Source: Bacillota bacterium
GTDB lineage: Bacteria > Bacillota > Clostridia > Christensenellales > UMGS416
Length of the DNA stretch: 64,000 nucleotides
Assembly (NCBI GenBank): GCA_023435705.1
Contig: JAEYRH010000016.1
Coordinates: 372,001 to 436,000 of the forward strand
Reading direction: 5' to 3'
The notes under the pieces: model-generated
Databases searched by the model: none
What the model saw: the letters and a program-made list of their open reading frames with translations, nothing else
What the model was told of the DNA's origin: nothing
Shown: one piece after another, positions 35,432 to 43,868 of the stretch
Position numbering within the stretch: position 1 is the stretch's first letter
Layout: every line of letters begins with the position of its first letter
Made by a program: the position numbers and the translations under genes

Positions 35432-36369
35432 AACACCACCGCCGATCCGGCCCTTTTGCCTGACGAAACACCGGGCTTGGCGCTTTGCCAGAACTCAAGG
35501 ATGCCCCTTCCCTTTGCTGACCACACCACAGGGCTTTCCGCCATGCGGCCCAACCAGGAGTCAAGCGCCTTCTTATCGCAGCTTTCCACCTTGATCCTGA
35601 GCCCCAGCAGCCAGGCATCCTCATCGGCCGGCCACCGCGACACCACTCGGTCAATGTCGCTTGCGGCACTTTCATAATCAGAAAGCGCCAGCCTGTTTTC
35701 TGCCAGCCGCATCAACATCAGCCTGTCCGACTCACTCAATTCTGTTTTTTGCTCCAACGCTTCCAGGTACTTTAAACGCATCCGCTCCTGCGGATACCCT
35801 TCCAGCAAGCCGCTTGAGACATAACGGTCAAGAAGCTCAATGGATAGATCGGAAGCCTCACCATCGTCGCGTCCGCTTTTGATTTCCTTGTCAAGCCGTT
35901 GCAACGAGAGCTCGAAGTCCCGCTGGATTTCCATCATTGTGGTGGTGGCATAATGAGTGACTTCCATGTCATCGTTAAGGCGGGCAACCTTCAACAACTC
36001 CACGTAACGCGATGGATCGCGCCGGAGAATATCCTGAAGGATTGCCCTTCTGGTCCTGACATCATTGATCAGGAGAGCTTCTTCCAGTGGCACGACCGGT
36101 TGGGCATCGCTGCCATCCACCGTGATCATGCCGAAGGGAGTGGTTCCTTTTCCCACATTCAAGACAGCTTCGCCAGCCTGCGGATCAGGTTTTCTCCGCA
36201 GAGTCAGATCTACAAACAGCATACTGACAATTCCGACCACCGGCACCAGCACTACAATAACAAGAAACGTGCCAGGTGCGCGAATGATGCCCTGCCACAT
36301 CAGGATCGCCACGACGCAGCAAACCACGGCGTGTATGAACAAAAGGCCAACCAATCCAAGCCACGTCAA
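35428..36369 (-). CDS. pelE: PelE-like membrane protein with TPR-type region
   Basis: 313-residue protein with two N-terminal transmembrane helices (about 4-24 and 31-53) and a helical, TPR-like soluble part. This is the layout of PelE, which binds PelD and helps to activate the PelF synthase. Assignment rests on layout and gene order more than on strong motifs. It begins at TTG 36369, overlapping the pelD stop by 4 bp (TTGA). Confidence 0.82.
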   Translation of the reverse strand: MTWLGLVGLLFIHAVVCCVVAILMWQGIIRAPGTFLVIVVLVPVVGIVSMLFVDLTLRRKPDPQAGEAVLNVGKGTTPFGMITVDGSDAQPVVPLEEALLINDVRTRRAILQDILRRDPSRYVELLKVARLNDDMEVTHYATTTMMEIQRDFELSLQRLDKEIKSGRDDGEASDLSIELLDRYVSSGLLEGYPQERMRLKYLEALEQKTELSESDRLMLMRLAENRLALSDYESAASDIDRVVSRWPADEDAWLLGLRIKVESCDKKALDSWLGRMAESPVVWSAKGRGILEFWQSAKPGVSSGKRAGSAVVL

Positions 36370-38525
36370 GCGACATCACCTGAAGCTTCCATCGAGTTTT
36401 CCTGTTCAGCCGGTGTCTCAATAACAGTGCAGTGCAGCCCCAGCGACTCCAACCGCTTGAACACCGGCGAGTCAACACCAGCTTTTGCCTGCGCCAGCAA
36501 AATGTAGACGGCGCCATCGGCACCCTGGCCAATAAAGTCCGTTCTACGCACACCTTGCTCCAATCGCTCCCCAAGACCTATCAGGTCATCCGCCTGCTCA
36601 TCCACACGCAGCAGGGAGTATTCAGCCAGCCTTGTGTGCTGCATCTCGCGCCTGATCGCGAGCAGTTCGGCAAATTTCTCCGGCACCATGATGTGCGTGC
36701 CGGGAATGTTGGCCTGCGACTCTGTGACCTCGTTGTAGGCAATTGCGCGCACCAGAGCTGCCTGGATCAGGCCGCAAATCACCAGGAACTGGTTGGCTCC
36801 CGAGGGCGTCTTCTGGTCATAGGGCACATCGTATGCCATCACAACAGCTGCTAACGAATCACCGTTATGGACGGGCACACAGTAGAAAGGATAGTTTTCA
36901 AGTAATCCCCGGTTTACCCAAACCTGGTCTCTATTCAGCGACTGGAACAATTCCGGGTATGAAGCCACTGCAATCGACCGCCCGAGCTTGTCCGCCAGGC
37001 CAGCACTGCTCACTGCCAGGCGGGCATAAGCGCCAGCGCCGTCCACTGTGAATATTGCGATGGTATTGCTGCCAATCGTGTCCTCCAGAATTTGCACTGC
37101 TTGCTGGAAGATGGCATCCGGCACCAGGCGGTCCAACCTGCGGGTCACTTCATACACCCTGCCGAAACTGTCACGGTAGCTGATCAGCTGCGATTTGTAT
37201 TGATCCTTGTGCTCCAAGGTCTGGTTGTAAAGCTCATACAGGAATGAATAGTGCTTTTCCTGTGCTTCAGACTTTTGCTTTTCAAACTCCAGCGTGCTGT
37301 CATTTTTATCACGCAGGTAGCCGGTCACAGCACCTGTGAGCAGATACGCCACGAAAGGAAGCCAGTTATTAACATTATATACCACCGCGCGCCAGTCCAT
37401 CTTCATGGAAATATATGCAATGATGATGGAAACGCAGGCCAGCAGCGCGGCGATTACGCCCGACCGCAGGCCGTGGATGACGCCGATGATCACAACAAAC
37501 AGCAAGCGGATATCGATAAATTTGAATTGCAGCGTATCTCCAGTCACGGTGACCAGATACTCCATGAGGACGAAGCTCAGCAGAATTTCCAGAATCTGGA
37601 TGATCCACTTCTTGCTGATCAGCAGCGCTTTCACCTGGCTTAATACCGATGGTTTACGAGGTCTCGCAGTGACAATAGCCGTGGCGACGGCTTCAAAATC
37701 ATGATCAAGCTCATGCATTGCGACCCAATCGTAAAACTGCCTGGCCGCAGTGTTGGCAGCAGGCACCGGCACACTGCCCGGATCGCAGGAGAAAGCCATT
37801 GTGCTGTCAGGATACTTTTTTTTCAACAGCGCGGCAAAGTCGCCGAAAGTGAATGCCTTGCCGCCGCCAGCATCAAGCTCACGCTGCACTGCAGGCACGT
37901 CGCCATCGATCACACGGCCAAGCAACGCGGTGAGATCATTCACATGCAAAAAGTCACAGTGCTGTGCCTCCGCCCCTGGAAACGTTACTGACCGCTTGGC
38001 GGCGGCGTCCAGAACCGCGCGCCCCATGAGTGAGTCCTTGTTAGATTCACCATATAGATATGGCACGCGCAAAATGTGCGCCTGCCTGCCAGGCTGGCTG
38101 CCGTAAAGGGCTACCATTTTCTCTCCGGACTCTGCCAAAAGGCGGCTCAGGCCATTTGCCCTGGCTTGTTCGGTGCCCGCGCTGGCCAGCGAATCCAACT
38201 CAGTGGAGGACACATAGATGAACTTGCCCACCTTGTGCTTGTCGCACAGCGATAGAACAGCGCTCAGGCTCTCCAGCGAACCATCCTGCTCCCCCTCCCT
38301 CTGCTCGGCACGGGTGGCAAAAAACACAACGGTATCCAGGTCATACAACCGGAACGCCTCAGGAAAATGCCGATCCTGCGGCCCGTGATGAAACACTCTG
38401 ACCGGGCTCTTTTTCTCATCCTGAATCAGCGTGCTGCCAGCTGCAATGATTTTATGGTTCACCGCCAGCCGGGCATATGACGATGGCAAAAATGCTCCAA
38501 GATTACCCGTGATTAAAACTTCCAT
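36366..38525 (-). CDS. pelD: PelD c-di-GMP receptor with an N-terminal degenerate SDR domain
   Basis: 719-residue fusion. Residues about 1-290 resemble an NAD-dependent epimerase, but the glycine motif reads TGNLGAFL and no catalytic YxxxK is seen. Four transmembrane helices follow (about 305-410), then a coiled coil, a GAF domain (about 455-600) and a degenerate GGDEF domain in which GGDEF has become ADGAV (669-673). The c-di-GMP inhibitory site is kept as RRTD (660-663), as expected for PelD, which activates Pel synthesis when it binds c-di-GMP. ATG 38525 is used; GTG 38534 is possible. It is the first gene of the operon. Confidence 0.9.
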   Translation of the reverse strand: MEVLITGNLGAFLPSSYARLAVNHKIIAAGSTLIQDEKKSPVRVFHHGPQDRHFPEAFRLYDLDTVVFFATRAEQREGEQDGSLESLSAVLSLCDKHKVGKFIYVSSTELDSLASAGTEQARANGLSRLLAESGEKMVALYGSQPGRQAHILRVPYLYGESNKDSLMGRAVLDAAAKRSVTFPGAEAQHCDFLHVNDLTALLGRVIDGDVPAVQRELDAGGGKAFTFGDFAALLKKKYPDSTMAFSCDPGSVPVPAANTAARQFYDWVAMHELDHDFEAVATAIVTARPRKPSVLSQVKALLISKKWIIQILEILLSFVLMEYLVTVTGDTLQFKFIDIRLLFVVIIGVIHGLRSGVIAALLACVSIIIAYISMKMDWRAVVYNVNNWLPFVAYLLTGAVTGYLRDKNDSTLEFEKQKSEAQEKHYSFLYELYNQTLEHKDQYKSQLISYRDSFGRVYEVTRRLDRLVPDAIFQQAVQILEDTIGSNTIAIFTVDGAGAYARLAVSSAGLADKLGRSIAVASYPELFQSLNRDQVWVNRGLLENYPFYCVPVHNGDSLAAVVMAYDVPYDQKTPSGANQFLVICGLIQAALVRAIAYNEVTESQANIPGTHIMVPEKFAELLAIRREMQHTRLAEYSLLRVDEQADDLIGLGERLEQGVRRTDFIGQGADGAVYILLAQAKAGVDSPVFKRLESLGLHCTVIETPAEQENSMEASGDVA

Positions 38526-38591
38526 CTCGCTCACTCGTTTTCAGTTTTCTCGTTGTTGTATGAATATTTATGAAAATTTTGTTAATAACAT

Positions 38592-38619
38592 ATTATAGTT
38601 TGAAATACCCATATGTCAA
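38592..38619 (-). promoter_or_regulatory. Promoter of the Pel operon
   Basis: A perfect TTGACA (38614-38619) and a perfect TATAAT (38592-38597) on the minus strand with a 16-bp spacer. The leader would be about 60 nt and has no recognisable riboswitch, unlike the downstream DUF4832 gene. Confidence 0.88.
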
Positions 38620-38881
38620 CAAAATATGCACCAAATGATAAAGTTTATGAATAATAAAGTCATATATACTCGTGTATGGCAACTATTTTCTTATTATATT
38701 TGCCGTGTGATTCCATGTGTCGAAAACAAAGATTTGTATAAGTGATTTGTCGTGCCTGCCACAGTTGTAGTCTGCCCATATACACTCCCGGCAATCATCA
38801 CGGTTCAATCAGAGCCACTGATGGGACATTGGGTGGAATTCATACCTACATATCATGAGAGGAATTTCGACGCATCACATA

Positions 38882-38910
38882 TTGACTAACAATTACATTT
38901 GTTGTATCTT
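38882..38910 (+). promoter_or_regulatory. Promoter of the HTH-DUF2087 gene
   Basis: TTGACT (38882-38887) and TATCTT (38905-38910) with a 17-bp spacer, 27 bp before ATG 38938. Confidence 0.65.
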
Positions 38911-38937
38911 GTTTTTAATAACATATGGAGTTTTAGT

Positions 38938-39711
38938 ATGAATCTTAATGATTTCACAGATGCAACTGCGCAGGAAATCGCGACAGGTGTGTTAAGGTGT
39001 GATAACACCTCTGTCTGCCTGGTGTGCAAGGCAGTGTTTGAAGATGGCGCCGTGTATGAGTGCAGCGAGCGGCTTTTTGAGGGGCAGCGGGCTGCACACG
39101 AGCATGTTCGCTTTGCGCATGGGGCGATGGTACTGCACATTCTGGAAAAACACCGGCAGCAAGCCGGCCTCACCGAGCACCAAGCCGCGATTCTGCACCG
39201 TATGGCATCCGGCCTGAGTGACAAGGCAATTGCCGAGGAAATGCTTGGCACCACAAACACAAGCGCAATTCGCAACCTTCGGTTCCAACTCAAGGAGCGC
39301 GAGAAACAAGCCAAGGTATATCTGGCCTTGATGGAAGCACTTCGGGCTGAGCGTGAGAAGAATGCCGGAAAGGCGGAATCACAACAGACTGCATACCGCG
39401 GAACTGCATTGGCCGATGAGCGGTTTGATTCAACAGAACGGGAGCGGGCAGCGGTGTTGAAAGCTTACTTCACCGCCGACGGCGTGCTCAAAGACTTCCC
39501 TGTGAGGGAAAAACGCAAAATCATCGCGCTGGGTATCATCGCCTCCCGTTTCACGGCGGGCCGTGTGTATACAGAGAAAGAAGTCAATGAGATGATCGCA
39601 TACAGGGACTTTGCTACAGTTCGTCGGTATCTGATCGAATACGGGTTTTTTATGCGATCCCAGGACTGCGCCCGGTATTGGTTGAAAGGAAGCTTGGGTG
39701 ATGAAGATTGA
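38938..39711 (+). CDS. Transcriptional regulator with LuxR-type HTH and DUF2087
   Basis: 257-residue protein. A possible small metal site (CLVCKAVF) lies at residues about 27-34. A LuxR/sigma-70-region-4-like helix-turn-helix (LTEHQAAILHRMASGLSDKAIAEEM) spans about 80-125, and a C-terminal DUF2087 domain about 170-255 (DFPVREKRKIIALGIIASRF; FATVRRYLIEYGF). DUF2087 proteins are presumed DNA-binding regulators. I use ATG 38938 with GGAG 7 nt upstream; the longer frame from 38899 lacks such a site and begins inside the promoter. It overlaps the next gene, which also has a DUF2087 domain. Confidence 0.85.
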   Translation: MNLNDFTDATAQEIATGVLRCDNTSVCLVCKAVFEDGAVYECSERLFEGQRAAHEHVRFAHGAMVLHILEKHRQQAGLTEHQAAILHRMASGLSDKAIAEEMLGTTNTSAIRNLRFQLKEREKQAKVYLALMEALRAEREKNAGKAESQQTAYRGTALADERFDSTERERAAVLKAYFTADGVLKDFPVREKRKIIALGIIASRFTAGRVYTEKEVNEMIAYRDFATVRRYLIEYGFFMRSQDCARYWLKGSLGDED

Positions 39712-40489
39712 AAATTTCCTTGACAAGCATGGAATGATCAATTGTTGGCCAGCCAAGCAGGATGCAAAGCTGGCCGTGTTGAGCCATCTTGGGAATCAGT
39801 TTACCCCAGGCCGGTTCTACACCGAGAAAGAAGTAAACTGCATCATTGAGGAGCATCACACATTTTGCGACTACTTTTTGCTGCGCAGAGGAATGATTGA
39901 CTGCGGAGTCCTGGCCCGCACCACAGACGGTGCCCGGTATTGGAAGACGGGGCTGTGGTCAGAAACAAAAAGTGCTGTAACGCAACGGCTGACTATCACG
40001 CCAGCCGAAGCATCAGATTATTTGGAAATCAAGGAGATCTATCTGGCGTGCAGCGATGTGGGGGAATGGGTTGGCGACCCCCATACAGAGCAATCGCTTG
40101 CCTCGATGCTGGATGGCACCGACTTGCCACCAAATGGTCATCCGGAGTTCAACCATGTAGCAGTCCTGCGAGAATCATCTTCTGGTGAGATGGTGGGTCT
40201 CACACAGTACTACACAAGCTGGCCGGAGGAAAGCTGTCTCTGGATTGGGTTGTTCCTACTCCACCCAAGCCGGCAACATATTGGATACGGCAGCGAGTTC
40301 ATTGCCGCGCTGATCACCGAAGCCCGCCGGCAGGGGTATCGCCGGATTGGCCTTGGCGTGGCACTTCGCAATCAACCGGGGTTGAAATTTTGGGTGAAGT
40401 GCGGGTTTGACCACATCGCGAAGGTGCGGGCAGACGGTGAATCCGGCGAAAGCTCGCTCGGCTTGCTCAGCCTGTCGATAGATCTATAA
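39701..40489 (+). CDS. DUF2087-GNAT acetyltransferase fusion
   Basis: 262-residue protein. Residues about 1-90 are a DUF2087 domain (LDKHGMINCWPAKQDAKLAVLSHL; FYTEKEVNCII) closely resembling the end of the gene before it. Residues about 100-262 form a GNAT acetyltransferase with HIGYGSEFIAALI at the acetyl-CoA loop and LGVALRNQPGLKFWVKCGF near the end. ATG 39701 overlaps the preceding stop by 11 bp, so both should be cotranslated. DUF2087 may serve as DNA or partner docking here; the substrate is unknown. Confidence 0.85.
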   Translation: MKIENFLDKHGMINCWPAKQDAKLAVLSHLGNQFTPGRFYTEKEVNCIIEEHHTFCDYFLLRRGMIDCGVLARTTDGARYWKTGLWSETKSAVTQRLTITPAEASDYLEIKEIYLACSDVGEWVGDPHTEQSLASMLDGTDLPPNGHPEFNHVAVLRESSSGEMVGLTQYYTSWPEESCLWIGLFLLHPSRQHIGYGSEFIAALITEARRQGYRRIGLGVALRNQPGLKFWVKCGFDHIAKVRADGESGESSLGLLSLSIDL

Positions 40490-41062
40490 GATGCGGTCCA
40501 CGAGCCGAGCAAGATAAGAGTGGCGCACCTCCGGATCCGTCAGGTCGCGGGGCGCAAAGCCGACACTAAAATCCAGCAACAAGCCAATCCCCAGAATTGA
40601 TGCGGTGACTGCCTGAAGGATGGCGGTGCGGAGCTCCTCCCCCGAATTCACCCCCCTGCCCACCAAGTCATCATACAGTCTTTCCATGAATTCTCGAAAC
40701 CTGTGATACGGCAGTGCGTCCGTTTGGTGCTCCACAAGCGGCGTAATGAAGTGTGCCCGTGTGATCTCAGGAAACGCTTGTGCGCCGGCTGTCAGGTGCT
40801 CCAGTATCGCAACCAGCCGTTCCTTTGGAGGCGCGCTTTCTGTTTCGATGAAATGCTCCCAATCAAAGGCATTATTCAATGTGGTATCCATCGCCCGCTC
40901 CATCAATTGTTCCTTGGACCGGAAGTAGTAGTTGATGGCCGCTACATTCACACCGGCTTCCTCAGCAATCCGGCGCACCGTCGCGCTACGGATGCCCACA
41001 CGCTCAATACAGGTAATGGCGGCGGTGATGATGCGCTGCTCCATATCGGCTGTATTTGTCAT
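40484..41062 (-). CDS. TetR family transcriptional regulator
   Basis: 192-residue regulator with the TetR helix-turn-helix at about residues 8-52 (VGIRSATVRRIAEEAGVNVAAINYYFRSKEQL) and a divergent ligand-binding half. ATG 41062 is used because GAGG lies 7 nt upstream. It is 64 bp downstream of an SDR gene on the same strand and probably cotranscribed with it. The symmetric site at 42040-42068 between that gene and a second, divergent SDR gene is the best candidate operator, which would make the regulator autoregulatory. Its 3' end overlaps the convergent DUF2087-GNAT gene by 6 bp. Confidence 0.9.
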   Translation of the reverse strand: MTNTADMEQRIITAAITCIERVGIRSATVRRIAEEAGVNVAAINYYFRSKEQLMERAMDTTLNNAFDWEHFIETESAPPKERLVAILEHLTAGAQAFPEITRAHFITPLVEHQTDALPYHRFREFMERLYDDLVGRGVNSGEELRTAILQAVTASILGIGLLLDFSVGFAPRDLTDPEVRHSYLARLVDRIL

Positions 41063-41126
41063 CTCTATGCCTCGCAATCTTGCTACAGTATCTCAGCAGG
41101 TCTAGCTACTGACTACTGGCTGCATA

Positions 41127-41981
41127 TTACTGACTACTGAACCTGCAGAACCTCTCCGAAGCCTCCCAAAGGAGCTTCGCTGTGTCCTCCCGTAAAGCAT
41201 AGGGGTTTGGTCGCTTGGGCTTGCAGTCACGCCAGTAGATCTCCCCACTGACAGACACCATAGGATTGGTCGCCAGGAACAGGGCGCAGGCAGCGGGCAC
41301 TTCCGGTGGAGTGCCACCTCTCATCCGATATTTCCAGAATATCTTTTCTATGCCTGACGTGCCCTTGAGGCCGATATCGGTTTTCACAAGGCCCGGATCC
41401 AAGGCGATGGCGCGAACGGTGGATCCTTCACCGAGCCTGCGGTTCAACTCAGCAGTAAACAGCACGTTGCAGAGCTTCACGCGCTTATATTGCATCAGGC
41501 AGCTGTAATGCCGCCGCATAAACAGATCATTGAAGTCCAGCCTGGCCCCATAGTGGGACCCTGAGCTGGTTGTGATCACCCTGCCTTGCTCGCTCTGAAT
41601 GAGCAAAGGCATCAGCTCATGTGTGAGCAGAAACGGCGCAAGGTGATTCACTGCAAACTGCAGCTCCACGCCATCCTCACTGGTCATGTAGTGGCTGGAA
41701 ACTGATCCGGCGTTGTTGAACAAAATGTCCAACCTTTCTATCCTGTTTCCGATATCTCTTGCCAGTTGCCTGACTTGCGCCTGCAAAGAGAGGTCGCAGA
41801 CCAGATATTCCACCCTGGCCCCGGGGCATGCCTGCAGAACGTTGGCTTGTGCGGCCTCACATTTTATCCGGTCGCGCCCGACGCCGATCAAGCGGATGCC
41901 CTGCCCCGCCATTGCAACCATGGCTGCCAGACCAATCCCGGAGGTGGCTCCGGTAATCACAGCGATTCTTTGTTGCTGCAT
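41127..41981 (-). CDS. Short-chain dehydrogenase/reductase
   Basis: 284-residue classical SDR, of the retinol-dehydrogenase or protochlorophyllide-reductase-like type. It has the NAD(P) motif TGATSGIG near the N-terminus, NNAG near residue 90 and the catalytic Ser with YxxxK (YKRVK). The substrate is unknown. ATG 41981 has AAGGAG 8 nt upstream; the longer frame to 42083 covers the promoter and is not used. It is the first gene of a unit with the TetR regulator. Confidence 0.9.
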   Translation of the reverse strand: MQQQRIAVITGATSGIGLAAMVAMAGQGIRLIGVGRDRIKCEAAQANVLQACPGARVEYLVCDLSLQAQVRQLARDIGNRIERLDILFNNAGSVSSHYMTSEDGVELQFAVNHLAPFLLTHELMPLLIQSEQGRVITTSSGSHYGARLDFNDLFMRRHYSCLMQYKRVKLCNVLFTAELNRRLGEGSTVRAIALDPGLVKTDIGLKGTSGIEKIFWKYRMRGGTPPEVPAACALFLATNPMVSVSGEIYWRDCKPKRPNPYALREDTAKLLWEASERFCRFSSQ

Positions 41982-42014
41982 GGATGATACTCCTTGCTGG
42001 GAGATTTCAGCTTC

Positions 42015-42043
42015 ATCATACAGCAAAGCGACAAAAGTGTCAA
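42015..42043 (-). promoter_or_regulatory. Promoter of the SDR-tetR unit
   Basis: A perfect TTGACA (42038-42043) and TATGAT (42015-42020) on the minus strand, 17 bp apart. The -35 box lies in the left half of the symmetric operator. Confidence 0.8.
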
Positions 42044-42068
42044 ACATTTGATTTAAACAGATGTTTGA
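42040..42068. promoter_or_regulatory. Symmetric operator between divergent SDR genes
   Basis: Near-perfect inverted repeat with arms TCAAACATTTG and CAGATGTTTGA around a 7-bp centre. Each arm contains most of the -35 box of one of the two divergent promoters, so one bound regulator could block both. The nearby TetR protein is the likely ligand. Confidence 0.6.
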
Positions 42069-42093
42069 CTTATTTATTTTCATTTATTATACT
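42065..42093 (+). promoter_or_regulatory. Promoter of the plus-strand SDR gene
   Basis: TTGACT (42065-42070) and TATACT (42088-42093) with a 17-bp spacer. The -35 box lies in the right half of the symmetric operator. Confidence 0.8.
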
Positions 42094-42126
42094 GTCCGTA
42101 TCGAATAACATTTGGAGTTGAACGCA

Positions 42127-42990
42127 ATGAAAAGCATGGTGTATGTGTCTGGCGCGACTGGCGGCTTGGGCCGCAGCATGGCCGTGGAATGCGCATCCCG
42201 GGGATGGGATCTTTTTCTGACAGACATTGACGGCACACGGCTTGCAAATTTGGCGGAGTCCCTATGCGCAGCCTGGAATGTGCGGGTGAGCCATCATCCC
42301 TGCGACATGACCGACAAAGCAAGCAGAACCGAATTGCTGGAAACGATGCGGAATAGCGGGATTGACCTGCACATGGCCATCAATGTGGCTGGTCTTGATT
42401 ACGAGGGCTTTTTCCTGGAGAAGTCCCGGGCACAAATCCTGAACCTGCTGAGTGTGAACGTGATGAGCACAGTGGACATGATGCACTCCTTGCCGGCGTT
42501 ACGTGACAAATCAAGGCCGTTCCACATGATCAACGTGTGCAGCATGGCTGGCATGTTCCCAATGCCGGTCAAAGCCACATACGCAGCCTCCAAGCGGCTG
42601 CTGATCGACTTGTCCCTGGCATTGCGTGAGGAGTTCACGGCCATCAACGGCACCGTGACCGCGCTGTGCCCCGCCGGCATGGCGACCAACGAGGTGCTGC
42701 TGAGAAGCCTGGACGTGCAGGGCATCGCCGGGCAATTGACCACACTGGAAGTGGGCCATATCGCGGCAGCCACCATTGATGCGGCGCTAAAAGGTAAGGC
42801 AATATATATACCCGGCATGATTAACAGGGTTCTTACTCACGCCGGTCATCTGCTCCCCCCCACTGTCATCGCGAAGTTAATTGGCTGGCGATGGAGCCGA
42901 ACCAACAGGGAGTTTGCCGAGAAGCTACGAAAGGCAGACTTTTGTCAGGAGTCCGGCCAGCCCTCGCAACTTGGAAGGATGATCTGTTGA
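42127..42990 (+). CDS. Short-chain dehydrogenase/reductase
   Basis: 287-residue SDR with TGxxxGxG as SGATGGLGRS, an NVAG motif in place of the usual NNAG, and the catalytic YAASK following a Ser-containing strand (VCSMAG). It resembles ketoreductase or DltE-like SDRs; the substrate is unknown. ATG 42127 has GGAG 9 nt upstream. Its 3' end overlaps the convergent LysR gene by 46 bp. It shares a regulatory region with the other SDR gene and is probably controlled by the same TetR protein. Confidence 0.9.
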   Translation: MKSMVYVSGATGGLGRSMAVECASRGWDLFLTDIDGTRLANLAESLCAAWNVRVSHHPCDMTDKASRTELLETMRNSGIDLHMAINVAGLDYEGFFLEKSRAQILNLLSVNVMSTVDMMHSLPALRDKSRPFHMINVCSMAGMFPMPVKATYAASKRLLIDLSLALREEFTAINGTVTALCPAGMATNEVLLRSLDVQGIAGQLTTLEVGHIAAATIDAALKGKAIYIPGMINRVLTHAGHLLPPTVIAKLIGWRWSRTNREFAEKLRKADFCQESGQPSQLGRMIC

Positions 42991-43868
42991 GCCATCTGCA
43001 GGAAAGCACGCATCGCCGGTGTCACCCATTTATCCTTATGACGCACCAGGCGTACAGATAAATCCTCCATACCGGCTGCTTGATCCACCCACGGCAAATC
43101 AGCCAGCCTGCCATCGCGCAGCTCATCTAAAACAGCCACTCTGGGCAGCAGTGTCACGCCGAATCCATCTACTGCCAGCTGCTTCATCACCTGCACACTG
43201 CTGGATTCCAGCGTGGAACCCGGAGTAACCCCGGCATCTTCCAGCATCCGGCGAAGCAATTCCCGGTAAGTGCAGCCCTGTTCGCACAAAATCAACGAAG
43301 CACCCTCCAGGTCGGTAACGGAAACCGGAGCCCCACGGGCAACCAGCGGATGGCCCGGCGCGGCCAATAAAGCGAGCTGCTCCGGCCATTCCATCAAAGT
43401 GACATAGGGGGTGGCGGCGAATCTTCTGTCAATGTAGAAAGCAAGGTCAATAATGCTATCTCGTAGGTATTGATTCAAATCCATGCAGGAACCAAACCGC
43501 AGCGAAATCTCCACTTCCGGATACTGCTTACGAAATGCAGACAACAGCGGCCCCAATCGCACGGCAAACAAGGATTCTGGAGCGCCGATCACCAGCGGGC
43601 CGTTGAGCGTTTGGGCAGGCGATACAGCCTCTCTGGCTTCCTGGCTCAGGTTTAGCATCTGCCGCGCATACGGGAGCAGCTTCCTCCCCTCCTCCGTGAG
43701 CGCGATGCTCTTGCCAAGCCTTTCAAACAGCCGCACACCCAACTCGTTTTCCAAAGCTTGCACCTGCGAAGTGACAGAGGACTGCGCGTAGTTCAATTGG
43801 TCGGCAGCCTGCGTAAAGCTGCCCAGATTTGCCACCGCTAAAAATGTGCTCAATAGCCGCAGTTCCAC
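42945..43868 (-). CDS. LysR family transcriptional regulator
   Basis: 307-residue regulator with the N-terminal winged HTH (VELRLLSTFLAVANLGSFTQAADQLNYAQSSVT region) and the C-terminal periplasmic-binding-protein-like effector domain. I prefer GTG 43868, since GGGAG lies 8 nt before it and the protein then begins in the family style. The frame is open to ATG 43883. No clear target gene lies divergently; the next plus-strand operon begins 355 bp away. Confidence 0.9.
   Translation of the reverse strand: MELRLLSTFLAVANLGSFTQAADQLNYAQSSVTSQVQALENELGVRLFERLGKSIALTEEGRKLLPYARQMLNLSQEAREAVSPAQTLNGPLVIGAPESLFAVRLGPLLSAFRKQYPEVEISLRFGSCMDLNQYLRDSIIDLAFYIDRRFAATPYVTLMEWPEQLALLAAPGHPLVARGAPVSVTDLEGASLILCEQGCTYRELLRRMLEDAGVTPGSTLESSSVQVMKQLAVDGFGVTLLPRVAVLDELRDGRLADLPWVDQAAGMEDLSVRLVRHKDKWVTPAMRAFLQMAQQIILPSCEGWPDS

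Larger units (their letters stand above)
38526..38937. other. Divergent regulatory interval between pelD and the DUF2087 regulator
   Basis: About 410 bp, clearly AT-richer than the neighbouring genes. It contains the Pel promoter on the minus strand (38592-38619) and the promoter of the DUF2087 gene on the plus strand (38882-38910). Between them I see no ORF, no long inverted repeat and no riboswitch. Confidence 0.6.

Noticed and set aside
38526..38937. A riboswitch in the pelD leader
   Set aside because: The leader from the predicted promoter is only about 60 nt, and none of the c-di-GMP-I or -II conserved blocks are present on either strand.
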